Under the pieces are notes generated by a model. The model did not search any database. It was given only the letters and a program-made list of their open reading frames with translations, and had not been told where the DNA came from. Of a stretch of DNA of 64,000 nt, positions 45,339-56,782 are shown in pieces. The DNA lies in NCBI RefSeq assembly GCF_014270035.1, contig NZ_JACNEP010000010.1, positions 62,001 to 126,000 of the forward strand. Reading direction: 5' to 3'. Source of the stretch: Neptunicella marina (GTDB lineage Bacteria > Pseudomonadota > Gammaproteobacteria > Enterobacterales > Alteromonadaceae). Position numbers and translations under genes: made by a program. The number at the start of each line of letters is the position of its first letter. The stretch's first letter is position 1.

Positions 45339-47372
45339 TTAACTCATTTTGACCAATTGCTCACGTAAATCTTCCACCTGGTCTCTTACTGCAGCCGCTT
45401 TCTCGAATTCAAGATTTTGTGCATGGCTAAACATTTGTTTTTCCAGATCAGCAATTTGATCCATCAACTGTTTAGAAGACACAGGGTTAGCATCGTATTT
45501 ACCTTTTTTATCCGCCACTTTACGCAGTTTAACTTTACCGTCACTGCTGCCATCACCAATATCCATAATATCGGTAATACGTTTGTTCAGTTTTTGCGGC
45601 ACAATGCCATGTTTTAGGTTATGCGCTTGTTGTGTTTCGCGTCTGCGCTGCGTTTCAGAAATGGCACGTTCCATTGAACCGGTGATTCTATCCGCATATA
45701 AAATTGCACGACCATTTAAGTGACGAGCAGCCCGACCAATGGTTTGAATTAACGAACGCTCCGAACGCAGGAATCCTTCTTTATCCGCATCTAAAATGGC
45801 GACCAGCGATACTTCTGGCATATCCAGACCTTCCCGCAACAAGTTAATACCAACCAGTACATCAAATTTGCCGATACGTAAGTCCCGAATAATTTCGATA
45901 CGCTCTACGGTGTCGATATCCGAATGCAAATACCTCACTTTTACATCATGTTCATTCAGATAGTCACTTAAATCTTCGGCCATTTTTTTGGTTAACGTCG
46001 TAACCAACACCCGTTCGTCTAACGCCACTCGCTTGTTGATTTCGGATAGCAGATCATCCACTTGCGTGCTAACCGGACGAATTTCAATTTCGGGATCAAT
46101 TAAACCTGTTGGTCGTACAACCTGCTCGACCACATCGCCACCACAACGTTCCAGCTCAAAATTACCGGGCGTGGCCGACACATAAATGGTTTGTGGTGCA
46201 ATTTGTTCAAATTCATCAAATTTTAGCGGCCGGTTATCCAGGGCAGATGGCAAACGGAACCCGTATTCCACCAGCGTTTCTTTGCGCGATCGGTCACCTT
46301 TATACATGGCACCGATTTGTGAGACCGTTACGTGAGATTCATCAATAAATAACAAACCATCAGCCGGGAAATAATCAATCAGCGTGGGTGGTGGCTCGCC
46401 CGGCGCACGACCAGACAGGTAACGTGAGTAGTTCTCTATACCGGAGCAATATCCCAGCTCAAGCATCATTTCCACATCAAACTGCACACGTTGGGTAATA
46501 CGTTGTTCTTCAATCAGTTTGTTATTGTCTTTTAACTGTTTTTGACGATCTTTTAGTTCATCTTTTATATGATCAATCGCCGCAAGGATCTTTTCACGCG
46601 GGGTGACATAGTGGGTTTTAGGAAATACAGTGACCCGCGCGACGGTTTTATCCACAGCACCGGTTAAGGGATCAAAAAGGCTTATTTTTTCAATTTCTTC
46701 GTCAAACAGCTCAACCCTGACTCCCTGGCGGTCAGAGTCTGCCGGAAAAATATCGATAATGTCACCGCGAACACGAAATGTACCACGCTCAAAAGCCACG
46801 TCATTGCGGGTATATTGTAGTTCGGCTAAACGGCGCAGAATATCACGCTGATCCATCAAATCACCCTGACGCAAATGCAACAACATTTTCATGTAGGAAT
46901 CAGGATCACCCAAACCATAAATGGCGGAAACACTGGAAACAATAATAACGTCACGTCGCTCCATCAATGCTTTGGTGGCCGATAAACGCATTTGCTCAAT
47001 ATGATCGTTTATCGACGCATCTTTTTCGATAAAGGTATCGGTTGACGGTACATAGGCTTCGGGCTGGTAATAATCATAGTAAGACACAAAATATTCCACG
47101 GCGTTATGCGGGAAAAACTCTTTCATTTCGCCGTACAACTGCGCTGCCAGGGTTTTATTGTGTGCCAAAATTAACGTCGGACGTTTAGCCTCAGCAATCA
47201 CACTCGCCATGGTAAATGTTTTACCAGAACCAGTAACACCGAGTAAGGTTTGGTGAGCCAGTCCGCTATCCAGTCCATCGAGCAATCCATGAATTGCTTT
47301 GGGCTGATCACCCGCCGGCTGATATTCCGATACCAACTCGAATGCTTTTTGATTACTTATTAGTGCACTCAT
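45339..47372 (-). CDS. uvrB: Excinuclease ABC subunit B, UvrB
   Basis: UvrB is the damage-verifying helicase-like subunit of nucleotide excision repair. It has 677 residues. Walker A is GVTGSGKT, the beta-hairpin region [20 protein letters not shown], motif II DESH, and the C-terminal UVR motif [16 protein letters not shown]. Its ATG overlaps the stop of the MATE gene as ATGA, so it can be translated from the MATE transcript. I did not find a clear LexA box. Confidence 0.97.
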   Translation of the reverse strand: MSALISNQKAFELVSEYQPAGDQPKAIHGLLDGLDSGLAHQTLLGVTGSGKTFTMASVIAEAKRPTLILAHNKTLAAQLYGEMKEFFPHNAVEYFVSYYDYYQPEAYVPSTDTFIEKDASINDHIEQMRLSATKALMERRDVIIVSSVSAIYGLGDPDSYMKMLLHLRQGDLMDQRDILRRLAELQYTRNDVAFERGTFRVRGDIIDIFPADSDRQGVRVELFDEEIEKISLFDPLTGAVDKTVARVTVFPKTHYVTPREKILAAIDHIKDELKDRQKQLKDNNKLIEEQRITQRVQFDVEMMLELGYCSGIENYSRYLSGRAPGEPPPTLIDYFPADGLLFIDESHVTVSQIGAMYKGDRSRKETLVEYGFRLPSALDNRPLKFDEFEQIAPQTIYVSATPGNFELERCGGDVVEQVVRPTGLIDPEIEIRPVSTQVDDLLSEINKRVALDERVLVTTLTKKMAEDLSDYLNEHDVKVRYLHSDIDTVERIEIIRDLRIGKFDVLVGINLLREGLDMPEVSLVAILDADKEGFLRSERSLIQTIGRAARHLNGRAILYADRITGSMERAISETQRRRETQQAHNLKHGIVPQKLNKRITDIMDIGDGSSDGKVKLRKVADKKGKYDANPVSSKQLMDQIADLEKQMFSHAQNLEFEKAAAVRDQVEDLREQLVKMS

Positions 47373-48742
47373 ACTGACTCCTCACTGTGAGTTGTTTGCT
47401 GAATCGCTTTGCTAAACCACCAGTAGGCTAATGTAGCGGTAACAATATTGGCCAGAATGCCGGCCCAGAACATGCCGTGTAGCTGCCATATTACACTGCC
47501 AATGTAAGAAAGCGGTACGAACAGCACAAACAAACGGATCACACTTAACGTTAATGCAGACATGGGTTTGTGCATGGCATTAAAAGAAGAATTGGTCAGA
47601 ATTATCACACCTTGTAAACCATAACCCAGTGGTACTATATACAAAAAGGTCTGGATAAGATGCGCCACCTGCTGCTCTTTCGCAAACACACTGGCTATCA
47701 CTGGGGCAGTGAAGGCTAACAGGGCGAAGACCGCTAATTGCCATATCAACACAAAACGAATAGAAATCTGATAGGCTTGCTGAGCACGATGAATTTTATT
47801 GGCGCCCAGATTCTGACTGATAAACGGTGGCAAGGTCATGGACAAGGCCAAAATAACAATACTGGCAATCGACTCAAGGCGATTGCCCACTCCCCACATC
47901 GCCACAGCTTCCGGGCCAAATTCTGCAACGACCGCAGTTAACACACCACCGGCTAAAGGTGTAAGCATATTAGCCCCGGCTGCAGGCAAGCCAATTTTTA
48001 GCAACGTTTTGCTGGTGGTGATAAATTCCCCCAGATTGAGTAATCGAGGCAAAGCTAACTGCCGCTTTACAATTAACAAATGCATAATGTAAATGAAACT
48101 GCATCCCCAGGCGATAAACGTTGCAAGTGCAGCCCCTTTTATCCCCATGGCAGGCAGAGGGCCCAGACCAAAAATAAAAACCGGGTCCAACACCGCATTA
48201 ATTAATCCACTCGCCGCCATAAGTTTACTTGGCGTCTTTGTATCCCCTGCTGCACGCAATACACTGTTTCCCACCATAGGCATCGCCAGAAACACCCCTG
48301 CGGCAAACCAGATGTTCATATAATCCCGGATATGTATCATTTGCGAATGATCTGCACCTAGCAAGCCAAAAATAGGTTCCATCAACAACCAACCTACAAT
48401 TGCCAAACCACCAACCATTAATGCTGACAGCATTAATGCACCGGTGGCATATTTTTGCGCATGAGAGTGTTGCCCAGCTCCCAAAAAACGAGCAATGCAG
48501 GCAGAAGTGCCAATACCCAAACCAATATTTAAACTAATCAGGGTAAAGGTTACCGGAAAGGTAAAACTAATGGCCGCAAGTTGTTCGGTTCCCAGCAGAC
48601 TTACAAAAAAGGTATCAACCAACCCAAATGTCATCAGCATAATCATGCCCACTATCATAGGAATGGTGATATTTTTTAGCGTTGGACCAATAGGTCCATG
48701 AATAAAATCAGGTTTAGAGGAAGATTTTGAAGACGAATTCAC
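47369..48742 (-). CDS. MATE-family multidrug/Na+ efflux transporter
   Basis: This 457-residue inner-membrane protein has about 12 hydrophobic segments in two homologous halves, fitting the MATE family. Examples are [20 protein letters not shown] at the start and [20 protein letters not shown] in the middle. It starts with GTG at 48742. It is upstream of and coupled to uvrB. The substrate is unknown. Confidence 0.92.
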   Translation of the reverse strand: MNSSSKSSSKPDFIHGPIGPTLKNITIPMIVGMIMLMTFGLVDTFFVSLLGTEQLAAISFTFPVTFTLISLNIGLGIGTSACIARFLGAGQHSHAQKYATGALMLSALMVGGLAIVGWLLMEPIFGLLGADHSQMIHIRDYMNIWFAAGVFLAMPMVGNSVLRAAGDTKTPSKLMAASGLINAVLDPVFIFGLGPLPAMGIKGAALATFIAWGCSFIYIMHLLIVKRQLALPRLLNLGEFITTSKTLLKIGLPAAGANMLTPLAGGVLTAVVAEFGPEAVAMWGVGNRLESIASIVILALSMTLPPFISQNLGANKIHRAQQAYQISIRFVLIWQLAVFALLAFTAPVIASVFAKEQQVAHLIQTFLYIVPLGYGLQGVIILTNSSFNAMHKPMSALTLSVIRLFVLFVPLSYIGSVIWQLHGMFWAGILANIVTATLAYWWFSKAIQQTTHSEESV

Positions 48743-49761
48743 AACAACTCTGCGATGTTAAAAGGCGGTATAATATTGTACTGCCAGACTGAATACCAAT
48801 GGCTGGATAACAATAGTGTCAAAAATTCGACAAAACAGCCATTCAGCCGTTTAGCTTGTGGATATTTACTACAAATTCTGCACAATTTTTGTAAGTAACA
48901 CACAAGCAAACTTTTTTCTGTTGTTTTCCTGACCACTTAACTAACCCACAACATAGAAACAAACATAAGATATTGTTTTAAAAGAATTTTTAACCGAATT
49001 TAAAAATAAAAATGATTATCCTATTGACAACGTTTTTACTGGGCTAGCGCACTTTTTAAAGGATTCATTCACATAGTTATCCACAGATTTAGTGGATAAC
49101 TCATTGCAGGCCTGAAAACACGTACGGTCGATTAAATTTACGCCAATTTTAGGTAAGTCGACACTAACTTTGTGATGGTTGAATCACGGTTGGCGCTTTA
49201 AAAGTACTGGATATAAAGCCAGATATTAAACACTTTTTTATAACAAATAGATCTATGAATTAGACAACGTTGTCATATGCATGTCATAAAACAAATATAG
49301 GACTTGATGATATTTTGTATTATCTATTTGAAAGTTAAATAAATTTTACCTAAGTCATTACTTTACAAATAAAGATTTATTGTCTACTCAAATATGAACC
49401 TGAACACAAAAAACCGTGAATTGTGGATAAAGACCGGACTTAACCCTTGTAATATTTCCTTATAAAATCGTAAAAGTTAAACCTTAGAAAAAATCCTAAA
49501 CGATACTTTTAACCATACTGTTATTAACGGCTCATTATATATTGAAGTTAAGTGCAATCGCTCAAGAGAAAATTAAGGTTGGCTATATAATTAAGAATAT
49601 TTATTGGTCTTTTTGCACATCTATTAGGCAAACAGTCAAAAAGCAGTAAAATAGTTTAATTGGAGTGTTGACACTGACCTGTCCGCTCATTAATATCCGC
49701 ACCGTTGCAAAACAGGGGCCAAACGCCAGTTTAGATTTCCTTTTTTGCAGGTTGAATCTGT
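48743..49761. other. AT-rich gene-free region with DnaA-box-like sites
   Basis: No gene is found in about 1 kb. It holds a perfect TTATCCACA at 49077-49085, an inverted near-match (TTATCCACT on the minus strand) at 49091-49099, and a second perfect box on the minus strand at 49422-49430. The tRNA-Asn promoter is at its end. It is probably not oriC, because dnaA, mnmG and similar genes are absent. Confidence 0.5.
49668..49696 (+). promoter_or_regulatory. Sigma-70 promoter of the tRNA-Asn cluster
   Basis: Perfect TTGACA, 17-base spacer, TAATAT, followed by a GC-rich discriminator typical of stable-RNA promoters, 66 bp before the first tRNA. Confidence 0.8.
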
Positions 49762-49838
49762 TCCCCCTTAGCTCAGTTGGTTAGAGCGACGGACTGTTAA
49801 TCCGCAGGTCCCCCGTTCGAGTCGGGGAGGGGGAGCCA
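49762..49838 (+). tRNA. tRNA-Asn (anticodon GUU), copy 1
   Basis: Acceptor TCCCCCT/AGGGGGA, D arm GCTC/GAGC, anticodon loop CTGTTAA, T-loop TTCGAGT, discriminator G and encoded CCA. Confidence 0.97.
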
Positions 49839-49859
49839 CTTCAACCTATCTTATTCGAT

Positions 49860-49936
49860 TCCCCCTTAGCTCAGTTGGTTAGAGCGACGGACTGTTAATC
49901 CGCAGGTCCCCCGTTCGAGTCGGGGAGGGGGAGCCA
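49860..49936 (+). tRNA. tRNA-Asn (anticodon GUU), copy 2
   Basis: Identical to copy 1. The repeat period is 98 bp, including a conserved 21-base spacer. Confidence 0.97.
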
Positions 49937-49957
49937 CTTCAACCTATCTTATTCGAT

Positions 49958-50034
49958 TCCCCCTTAGCTCAGTTGGTTAGAGCGACGGACTGTTAATCCG
50001 CAGGTCCCCCGTTCGAGTCGGGGAGGGGGAGCCA
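49958..50034 (+). tRNA. tRNA-Asn (anticodon GUU), copy 3
   Basis: Identical to copies 1 and 2; the downstream spacer differs. Confidence 0.97.
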
Positions 50035-50184
50035 ACTCCTGTACCTTTTAAAAATTCTTAATAAAATCAAACTCAAATCTTAAGCAGTTAAGCGATTTTT
50101 GCTGCTATTCAAGTTGTTAATCGACGCATAAAAACGGATAATGCATCTTATATTTTCTGCCAATCAGGCTGTTTAATTTACGTT

Positions 50185-50766
50185 ATGTCCGAATATTTGT
50201 TGTTATTGGTCGGTACCGTACTGGTTAATAACTTTGTATTGGTTAAATTTCTGGGACTCTGCCCCTTTATGGGTGTTTCTGGTCGCTTAGAAACGGCCAT
50301 TGGTATGTCACTGGCAACCACCTTTGTTTTAACCCTCGCTTCCCTATCCAGTTATCTGGTTGAACATTATATTTTAATGCCGCTTGGCATAGGCTACTTG
50401 CGTACCCTGAGCTTTATTCTGGTTATTGCGGTTGTGGTGCAATTTACTGAAATGGTGGTACATAAAACCAGCCCGACGCTTTATCGCTTATTGGGTATCT
50501 TCCTGCCACTTATTACCACCAACTGTGCTGTATTGGGTGTGGCATTATTAAACATTAACGAAAACCACAATTTTACCCAGTCAGTCATTTATGGCTTTGG
50601 CGCTGCGGTTGGTTTTTCACTGGTATTGATTTTATTTGCCGCTATGCGTGAGCGTTTAGCTGCTGCCGATGTACCAACCCCATTTAAAGGTGCGTCCATT
50701 GCCATGATAACCGCAGGTCTGATGTCGCTCGCCTTTATGGGATTTACCGGATTGGTTAAGTTTTAA
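50185..50766 (+). CDS. rsxA: Electron transport complex subunit RsxA/RnfA
   Basis: This integral membrane subunit of the Rnf/Rsx complex drives electrons between NADH and ferredoxin coupled to ion movement, or reduces SoxR in E. coli. It has 193 residues and six hydrophobic segments. [20 protein letters not shown] and [14 protein letters not shown] are family signatures. It is first in rsxABCDGE, and its stop overlaps the rsxB start by 1 bp. Confidence 0.96.
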   Translation: MSEYLLLLVGTVLVNNFVLVKFLGLCPFMGVSGRLETAIGMSLATTFVLTLASLSSYLVEHYILMPLGIGYLRTLSFILVIAVVVQFTEMVVHKTSPTLYRLLGIFLPLITTNCAVLGVALLNINENHNFTQSVIYGFGAAVGFSLVLILFAAMRERLAAADVPTPFKGASIAMITAGLMSLAFMGFTGLVKF

Positions 50767-51320
50767 TGTTGTTTGTTTATTCCTTATTTGCCATTGGCTT
50801 GCTGGCACTCATATTCGGTTTGATCCTCGGTTATGCTGCGGTGCGCTTTAAAGTTGAAGCTGACCCGTTAGTTGATCAAATTGACAAATTATTGCCGCAA
50901 ACCCAGTGTGGTCAGTGTGGTTATCCTGGCTGTAAACCCTATGCCGAAGCCATCGCAAATGGCGATGACATTAATAAATGTCCTCCCGGTGGAGAAGCAA
51001 CGGTTAAAAATCTGGCAGATTTAATGGGGGTAGATCCCAAACCGTTAGATGACAGCCACGCACAGGAGCCCATCAAAAAAGTGGCTTTTATCCGCGAAGA
51101 TGAATGTATAGGTTGCACAAAATGTATTGTTGCCTGTCCGGTAGACGCTATTTTAGGTGCCGCTAAACATATGCACACTGTTATTAGTGATGAATGCACG
51201 GGTTGTGATTTATGTGTCGACCCCTGCCCTGTGGATTGCATTGAAATGCGTCCGGTTGAAGCCACTGCGCAGTCATGGCGTTGGGATTTAAACAGTATCC
51301 CGGTTAAGCAAGTGAGTTGA
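50766..51320 (+). CDS. rsxB: Electron transport complex iron-sulfur subunit RsxB/RnfB
   Basis: This 184-residue protein has an N-terminal membrane anchor, a four-Cys cluster domain ([19 protein letters not shown]) and two 4Fe-4S ferredoxin motifs ([12 protein letters not shown] and [12 protein letters not shown]). It passes electrons through the complex. Confidence 0.97.
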   Translation: MLFVYSLFAIGLLALIFGLILGYAAVRFKVEADPLVDQIDKLLPQTQCGQCGYPGCKPYAEAIANGDDINKCPPGGEATVKNLADLMGVDPKPLDDSHAQEPIKKVAFIREDECIGCTKCIVACPVDAILGAAKHMHTVISDECTGCDLCVDPCPVDCIEMRPVEATAQSWRWDLNSIPVKQVS

Positions 51321-51327
51321 GGTAACC

Positions 51328-53631
51328 GTGGAATCCTTATTAAACCGCATAAAAAATCAACGTTGGTGGGACTTCCCGGGTGGCGTTCATCCGCCGTCAC
51401 GTAAAGACATATCCAACCAAGGCAGCATTGACAACATCGCCCTGCCAGAGCTGTTACATGTCAGTGTTAAACAACACATTGGCTCGGAAGGCAAAATAAA
51501 AGTTGAAGTAGGTCAGCGAGTATTAAAAGGTGAGGCCTTAACCCATAGTGCCAATCCTTTTTCGGTGCCGGTACATGCGCCAACATCAGGCACCATCGAA
51601 GCCATTGATGTGCATCCGAGCGCTCATCCGTCTGCACTGCCCGAAATGGCGGTACATATCAAACCCGATGGTTTAGGTCAGTGGATTGACTTAAAACCCA
51701 TGCAGGATTACCAGCAACAAAACAAATCCAAAGTGGTGGAAGCCATTTGCAAAGCCGGTATTTCAGGTATGGGTGGTGCAGGCTTTCCAACCCATATAAA
51801 AGTCTCACCGAAAAAAGACGTTCAGTTTTTAATTATTAACGGTATTGAGTGTGAACCTTATATCACCTCAGATGACAGATTAATGCGCGAATACGCCTGG
51901 CAAATTCGTCAGGGAATTGATGTATTGCAATATTTACTCAATCCCAAACAAGTATTGATTGGCATAGAAGACAATAAACCCGAAGCGGCAGAAGCCATGC
52001 GGGTGGCGTGCCGTGATAACGAGCAGTATCAGATTTGTGTTGTTCCCACTAAATATCCCGCAGGCGGCGAAAAACAATTGATCCAAACTTTAACCGGGCA
52101 AGAAGTACCACAAAATGGTTTGCCGGTGGATATTGGTGTGATCATGCAAAACGTCGGCACCTGTTACGCCATTGCCGATGCTATTTTTTCGGGTAAACCG
52201 CTGATTCAACGGGTTGTTACCCTAACCGGTGAACAATTCGATGCTCCACAAAATGTATGGGCACCAATTGGCACCCCAATTTCGCATTTATTAGCCCATG
52301 CCGGATATCAGCCGGCAAGCACTGAGCGTTTAATCATGGGTGGCCCCATGATGGGCTTTGCCTTAGCCAATGATCACATCCCGGTGGTAAAAACCACCAA
52401 CTGTATATTGGCGCCCAGTTTAAGCGAAATGCCGCTCCCCCCACAGAAACAAGCCTGTATTCGTTGTTCGGCCTGTGCGGATGCCTGTCCTGCCAGCTTA
52501 TTACCACAACAATTATTGTGGTATGCCAAAGCAGACGACCATGAAAAAGCGCAGGAATATAATCTGTTTGATTGTATAGAATGTGGTGCCTGTGCCTACG
52601 TTTGCCCCAGTGATATTCCGTTGGTGCACTATTACCGCACCGCCAAAGCCGATATTCGCAGCGCCCAGCAGGAAAAGATTCAGGCCGATAAAGCCCGTGA
52701 GCGTTTTGAAGCCAGAAAAGCGCGCTTAGAGCGCGACCAGATAGAGCGTGAGGAAAAACACCGTCAGGCGGCTGAAGCACGTAAACAAGCGATGCAAGCT
52801 GATGGTAGCGATGCCAAAGCCAAAATCGCCGCTGCACTGGCCAGAGCCAAAGCGAAAAAAGCCCCATCCGAAGACACCAGCCAAACAGCAGATGAGGCGG
52901 ACAATAAAAAACAACAAGTGGCCGATGCGATTGCACGCGCCAAAGCCAAACGTGCCGCGAAACAATCTGATGCAACAATCGACAAAGCACAGGATGGCGT
53001 TTCCGGGGATGAATTATCAAACGCTGATAACGCAACAAAACCGGCAGATGCCGCACCAGCGGATGTTAAAAAACAGCAGGTAGCGGAAGCCATTGCCCGT
53101 GCCAAAGCAAAACGCACGGCTAAACTCGCTGAAGAATCTGCATCTGAATCTAGCGAAGAGGAATCAACACCCATCGCAGCCGATTCAGCTCAGGATGATA
53201 AAAAGCAACAAGTTGCCGCGGCTATTGCACGTGCCAAAGCCAAACGTGAAGCAAAATTAGCCGAACAACAATCCGCTGCTAACGACAAAGCAGCCGATAA
53301 CCAACAAACTGACGCAGAGCCGGCAGGTGCCTCGTCAGCAGATAACTCAGAGCCAGAATATCAGCAGAAAAAGCAACGTGTTGCCGCTGCGATCGCCAAG
53401 GCAAAAGCTAAAAAGGCTGCGCAACAACGAGCAGAAAAGCCTCAGGATGGCTCTGAGTCAGAAGCTATTTCAGAGCCCGAGGCTACTTCTGAGTCCTTAA
53501 GCAGCGAAACCGATACGCCTGAGAATGAACAGCAAACGGCACAAGATAAAAAACAACGCATTGCGGCAGCAGTGGCCAAAGCGAAAGCACGTCAGCAAGC
53601 CAAAAAAGATGCCCAAGAGGACAATTCATGA
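51328..53631 (+). CDS. rsxC: Electron transport complex subunit RsxC/RnfC with repetitive tail
   Basis: This is the peripheral NADH/FMN-binding subunit of the complex. It has 767 residues and starts with GTG after a GAGGT site. It contains [15 protein letters not shown] and two 4Fe-4S motifs ([12 protein letters not shown] and [12 protein letters not shown]). After about residue 460 comes a long charged, Ala/Lys/Glu-rich tail with six copies of a unit like [16 protein letters not shown], separated by acidic linkers. The tail is predicted helical and low complexity; such tails vary in length between species. Confidence 0.96.
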   Translation: MESLLNRIKNQRWWDFPGGVHPPSRKDISNQGSIDNIALPELLHVSVKQHIGSEGKIKVEVGQRVLKGEALTHSANPFSVPVHAPTSGTIEAIDVHPSAHPSALPEMAVHIKPDGLGQWIDLKPMQDYQQQNKSKVVEAICKAGISGMGGAGFPTHIKVSPKKDVQFLIINGIECEPYITSDDRLMREYAWQIRQGIDVLQYLLNPKQVLIGIEDNKPEAAEAMRVACRDNEQYQICVVPTKYPAGGEKQLIQTLTGQEVPQNGLPVDIGVIMQNVGTCYAIADAIFSGKPLIQRVVTLTGEQFDAPQNVWAPIGTPISHLLAHAGYQPASTERLIMGGPMMGFALANDHIPVVKTTNCILAPSLSEMPLPPQKQACIRCSACADACPASLLPQQLLWYAKADDHEKAQEYNLFDCIECGACAYVCPSDIPLVHYYRTAKADIRSAQQEKIQADKARERFEARKARLERDQIEREEKHRQAAEARKQAMQADGSDAKAKIAAALARAKAKKAPSEDTSQTADEADNKKQQVADAIARAKAKRAAKQSDATIDKAQDGVSGDELSNADNATKPADAAPADVKKQQVAEAIARAKAKRTAKLAEESASESSEEESTPIAADSAQDDKKQQVAAAIARAKAKREAKLAEQQSAANDKAADNQQTDAEPAGASSADNSEPEYQQKKQRVAAAIAKAKAKKAAQQRAEKPQDGSESEAISEPEATSESLSSETDTPENEQQTAQDKKQRIAAAVAKAKARQQAKKDAQEDNS

Positions 53632-54689
53632 GCTTTAAGTTAGCCAGCTCCCCTCATCAACACAGTCAACGTAATACTGCGCAACTTATGCGTCTGGTGA
53701 TCTGGTGTGCCCTGCCCGGTTTACTGGTACAAAGCTGGTTATTTGGCTGGGGCAGTTTGATCCATTTTGCCCTGGCAACAGTCACAGCTGTGGTCACTGA
53801 AGTGATTATTCTTGAAGTGCGTAAGCGCAATTTTGAAGTGGCGATAAAAGACTCATCCGCCATTCTTACAGCCTTATTACTGGCGGTGAGCATCCCACCT
53901 TTTGCGCCATGGTGGATTAGTGTTATCGGCGCATTTTTTGCCATCGCTATTGTTAAGCAGCTTTATGGTGGACTTGGCTTTAACTTATTTAACCCGGCAA
54001 TGGCCGCTTATGTGGTATTGCTGATTTCGTTTCCGGTGCAAATGACGGCCTGGTTACCGCCAGCCAGCATTGCACTGCATAGCGCGGATTTTCTTGATTC
54101 GCTGTCGATGATTTTCACCCAGTACAGTCGTGAAGGTTACAGCCTGGCGCAGTTACAGGCAGGCATAGACGGCCATACCATGGCGACGCCACTGGACCAG
54201 CTTAAAACCGATTTAACCTTAGGCATGACCTATTCAGAAAGTCTCAACAATGCGATTTTTGATAATGGTTTAGGCATAGGCTGGTTGTGGGTCAATATGG
54301 CGTATTTAGCCGGTGGTTTAGTGCTGCTAAAACAAAAAGCCATTAACTGGCATATACCGGTTAGCTTGCTTCTTAGTTTGGCAGTAATGGCAACATTGTT
54401 CCATTTAGTCGATGGCGATCGTTTTGCCAGTGCCACTTTCCATTTATTTAGTGGTGGCATCATGCTCGGCGCCTTTTTTATAGCCACCGATCCGGTATCG
54501 GCGGCCACGACCAATAAAGGCCGTTTAATATTTGGTGCCGCCATTGGTTTTTGGATTTACCTTATCCGCATCTTTGGTGGTTATCCGGATGCCATCGCGT
54601 TTTCAGTATTAATTATGAATATGGCAGTGCCTTTGATTGATTATTACTTCCGCCCTCGCACTTATGGTCATGGACGGTCTGCACGATGA
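53628..54689 (+). CDS. rsxD: Electron transport complex subunit RsxD/RnfD
   Basis: This 353-residue integral membrane flavoprotein has multiple hydrophobic segments. [15 protein letters not shown] and the late [20 protein letters not shown] are NqrB/RnfD family marks. It overlaps rsxC and rsxG by 4 bp each. Confidence 0.96.
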   Translation: MSFKLASSPHQHSQRNTAQLMRLVIWCALPGLLVQSWLFGWGSLIHFALATVTAVVTEVIILEVRKRNFEVAIKDSSAILTALLLAVSIPPFAPWWISVIGAFFAIAIVKQLYGGLGFNLFNPAMAAYVVLLISFPVQMTAWLPPASIALHSADFLDSLSMIFTQYSREGYSLAQLQAGIDGHTMATPLDQLKTDLTLGMTYSESLNNAIFDNGLGIGWLWVNMAYLAGGLVLLKQKAINWHIPVSLLLSLAVMATLFHLVDGDRFASATFHLFSGGIMLGAFFIATDPVSAATTNKGRLIFGAAIGFWIYLIRIFGGYPDAIAFSVLIMNMAVPLIDYYFRPRTYGHGRSAR

Positions 54690-55315
54690 AAAACATATCT
54701 AAAAACGGCCTGATTCTGGCGGGGTTTGCTTTGGTGAGCACGGCTTTAATCAGCATTACACAAATCGTCACTGCACCTGTGATTAAACAACAACAGAATC
54801 AGCAACTACGTGGCATTTTGGATGCGATTCTGTCGCCTAAGTTATACGACAACGATTTATTGCACGATTGCATTGTAGTGAACAACAATCAGGATTTAGG
54901 TCCGGGTTCACACACCATTTACCGCGCTAGCAAACAAGGTCAACCGGTAGCGGTGGCGATTGAAAGCGTGGCACCCGATGGTTACAACGGCCGTATTGAA
55001 CTGGTGGTCAGTATTATTGGTGAACATCAGGTAGGTGGTGTGCGCGTATTGAATCATCAGGAAACACCAGGGCTTGGCGATAAAATTGATTTACGTGTTA
55101 GTGACTGGATCCTGGGTTTTCACGACAAAAAATACGAAAAAGGCCTGGAACAACAATGGGCGGTGAAAAAAGACGGCGGTCAGTTTGATCAGTTCACCGG
55201 CGCTACCATTACCCCGCGAGCCGTGGTCAAAGCGGTAAGAAATACCGTGCAGTATTATCAACAACATCAGGCTGAGATTATTGCCGCCAGCAATCAATGT
55301 GGGAGTGCATCATGA
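54686..55315 (+). CDS. rsxG: Electron transport complex subunit RsxG/RnfG
   Basis: This 209-residue periplasmic flavoprotein has one N-terminal membrane helix. The covalent FMN attachment motif TGATIT (171-176) is intact, as is [11 protein letters not shown]. It overlaps rsxD and rsxE by 4 bp each. Confidence 0.96.
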   Translation: MKNISKNGLILAGFALVSTALISITQIVTAPVIKQQQNQQLRGILDAILSPKLYDNDLLHDCIVVNNNQDLGPGSHTIYRASKQGQPVAVAIESVAPDGYNGRIELVVSIIGEHQVGGVRVLNHQETPGLGDKIDLRVSDWILGFHDKKYEKGLEQQWAVKKDGGQFDQFTGATITPRAVVKAVRNTVQYYQQHQAEIIAASNQCGSAS

Positions 55316-56073
55316 GCGATACCACCTTAGACGCACCAATCGATAACGAAATTGATATCGATAAATCAGCGGACAACGCCGAATACAAAAACATTAGCTG
55401 GCAGGGTTTGTGGAAAAACAATGCCGCCTTGGTTCAGTTACTGGGTTTATGCCCGCTGTTAGCTGTGACAGCGACCTTAACCAACGGTTTGGGTTTAGGT
55501 CTTGCCACTACTTTGGTTTTAATTGGCTCAAACAGCACTGTGTCTATGGTGCGTAATCTGGTGCCTAACGAAATCCGTATTCCGGTTTTTGTGATGGTTA
55601 TCGCTTCGTTTGTAACCATAGTACAGTTATTAATGAATGCCTATACCTTTGAGTTGTATCAGGCGCTCGGTATTTTTATTCCGCTGATTGTCACCAACTG
55701 CGCGATTATCGGCCGTGCCGAAGCGTATGCCTGTAAAAATCCGGTGAAATTTGCCGCCTTCGATGGCCTGATGATGGGATTAGGTTTTACTTTAGTACTA
55801 GTTATTTTAGGTGCCATGCGTGAATTGCTGGGTAACGGTACATTATTTGATGGTGCACATTTGTTACTGGGCGACTGGGCACAAAGCCTTAAAATCACCT
55901 TTTTCACCCCGGATAACGCCTTTTTACTCGCCATATTACCGCCAGGGGCCTTTATCGGCATGGGGCTGTTAATCGCACTCAAAAATGTACTGAATAACCA
56001 TTTAGAAAAACGTTTTGAACAACCCAAAGCGGCATCGACCATCACCCGCGCCAGAGTGACCGCCGACAGTTAA
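55312..56073 (+). CDS. rsxE: Electron transport complex subunit RsxE/RnfE
   Basis: This 253-residue integral membrane subunit pairs with RsxA. The start at 55312 (GGAG 6 bases upstream, ATGA overlap with rsxG) is preferred over an ATG five codons earlier. It has [20 protein letters not shown] and [20 protein letters not shown]. nth follows after 2 bp. Confidence 0.96.
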   Translation: MSDTTLDAPIDNEIDIDKSADNAEYKNISWQGLWKNNAALVQLLGLCPLLAVTATLTNGLGLGLATTLVLIGSNSTVSMVRNLVPNEIRIPVFVMVIASFVTIVQLLMNAYTFELYQALGIFIPLIVTNCAIIGRAEAYACKNPVKFAAFDGLMMGLGFTLVLVILGAMRELLGNGTLFDGAHLLLGDWAQSLKITFFTPDNAFLLAILPPGAFIGMGLLIALKNVLNNHLEKRFEQPKAASTITRARVTADS

Positions 56074-56075
56074 TC

Positions 56076-56708
56076 ATGAATAAACAAAAACGAATCGAGA
56101 TCCTAACCCGACTGCGGGACAACAATCCCCACCCTACCACTGAGCTAAACTTCAGCTCACCGTTTGAATTGCTGATTGCAGTATTGTTATCAGCGCAAGC
56201 GACCGATGTTGGCGTCAATAAAGCCACGGCCAAACTGTTCCCTGTTGCCAATACGCCGCAAGCAATACTCGATTTAGGGTTAGAAAAACTCAAAGACTAT
56301 ATAAAAACGATTGGCCTGTTTAACACCAAAGCGGTTAACACCATGAAAACCTGCCAGATGCTGGTAGATTTACACAACGGTGAAGTGCCTGAAGACCGAG
56401 CCGCATTAGAAGCCTTGCCCGGTGTCGGCCGCAAAACCGCCAACGTGGTATTAAATACCGCCTTTGGCTGGCCGACCATCGCCGTGGACACACATATTTA
56501 CCGCGTATCCAACCGTACCAATTTCGCCCCGGGCAAAAATGTCGATGTGGTGGAGCAAAAGTTACTTAAAGTGGTACCTGCCGAATTTAAAGTCGATGTA
56601 CACCACTGGCTGATTCTGCACGGCCGCTATACCTGCGTGGCACGCAAACCTCGCTGTGGTTCTTGCCTAATCGAAGATTTGTGTGAGTTTAAGGATAAAA
56701 CCGAATAA
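56076..56708 (+). CDS. nth: Endonuclease III (Nth)
   Basis: Nth is a DNA glycosylase/AP lyase for oxidised pyrimidines. It has 210 residues, the E. coli length. The helix-hairpin-helix LPGVGRKTANVVL contains the catalytic lysine K120. The catalytic Asp is D138 (VDTH). The 4Fe-4S cysteines C187, C194, C197 and C203 are all present. It closes the rsx operon, as in E. coli. Its last third is repeated as a decayed fragment 4.4 kb downstream. Confidence 0.97.
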   Translation: MNKQKRIEILTRLRDNNPHPTTELNFSSPFELLIAVLLSAQATDVGVNKATAKLFPVANTPQAILDLGLEKLKDYIKTIGLFNTKAVNTMKTCQMLVDLHNGEVPEDRAALEALPGVGRKTANVVLNTAFGWPTIAVDTHIYRVSNRTNFAPGKNVDVVEQKLLKVVPAEFKVDVHHWLILHGRYTCVARKPRCGSCLIEDLCEFKDKTE

Positions 56709-56782
56709 TGTAATTGGATGATATCTACGGACTGGATGGATTTTTCCAAATAACGTTTTATATAAGAAGGAACTAGGAAGCT

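Noticed and set aside
48743-49761. Chromosomal origin oriC
   Set aside because: There are only three DnaA-like boxes and none of the genes that normally flank oriC in Gammaproteobacteria.
49762-50034. Regular 98-bp repeats as a CRISPR-like array
   Set aside because: The repeated units fold as complete tRNA-Asn genes, and the spacers are identical rather than unique.
52334-53174. Long antisense and shifted frames opposite rsxC
   Set aside because: They mirror the repetitive Ala/Lys codons of the RsxC tail and have no protein-like features or ribosome sites.
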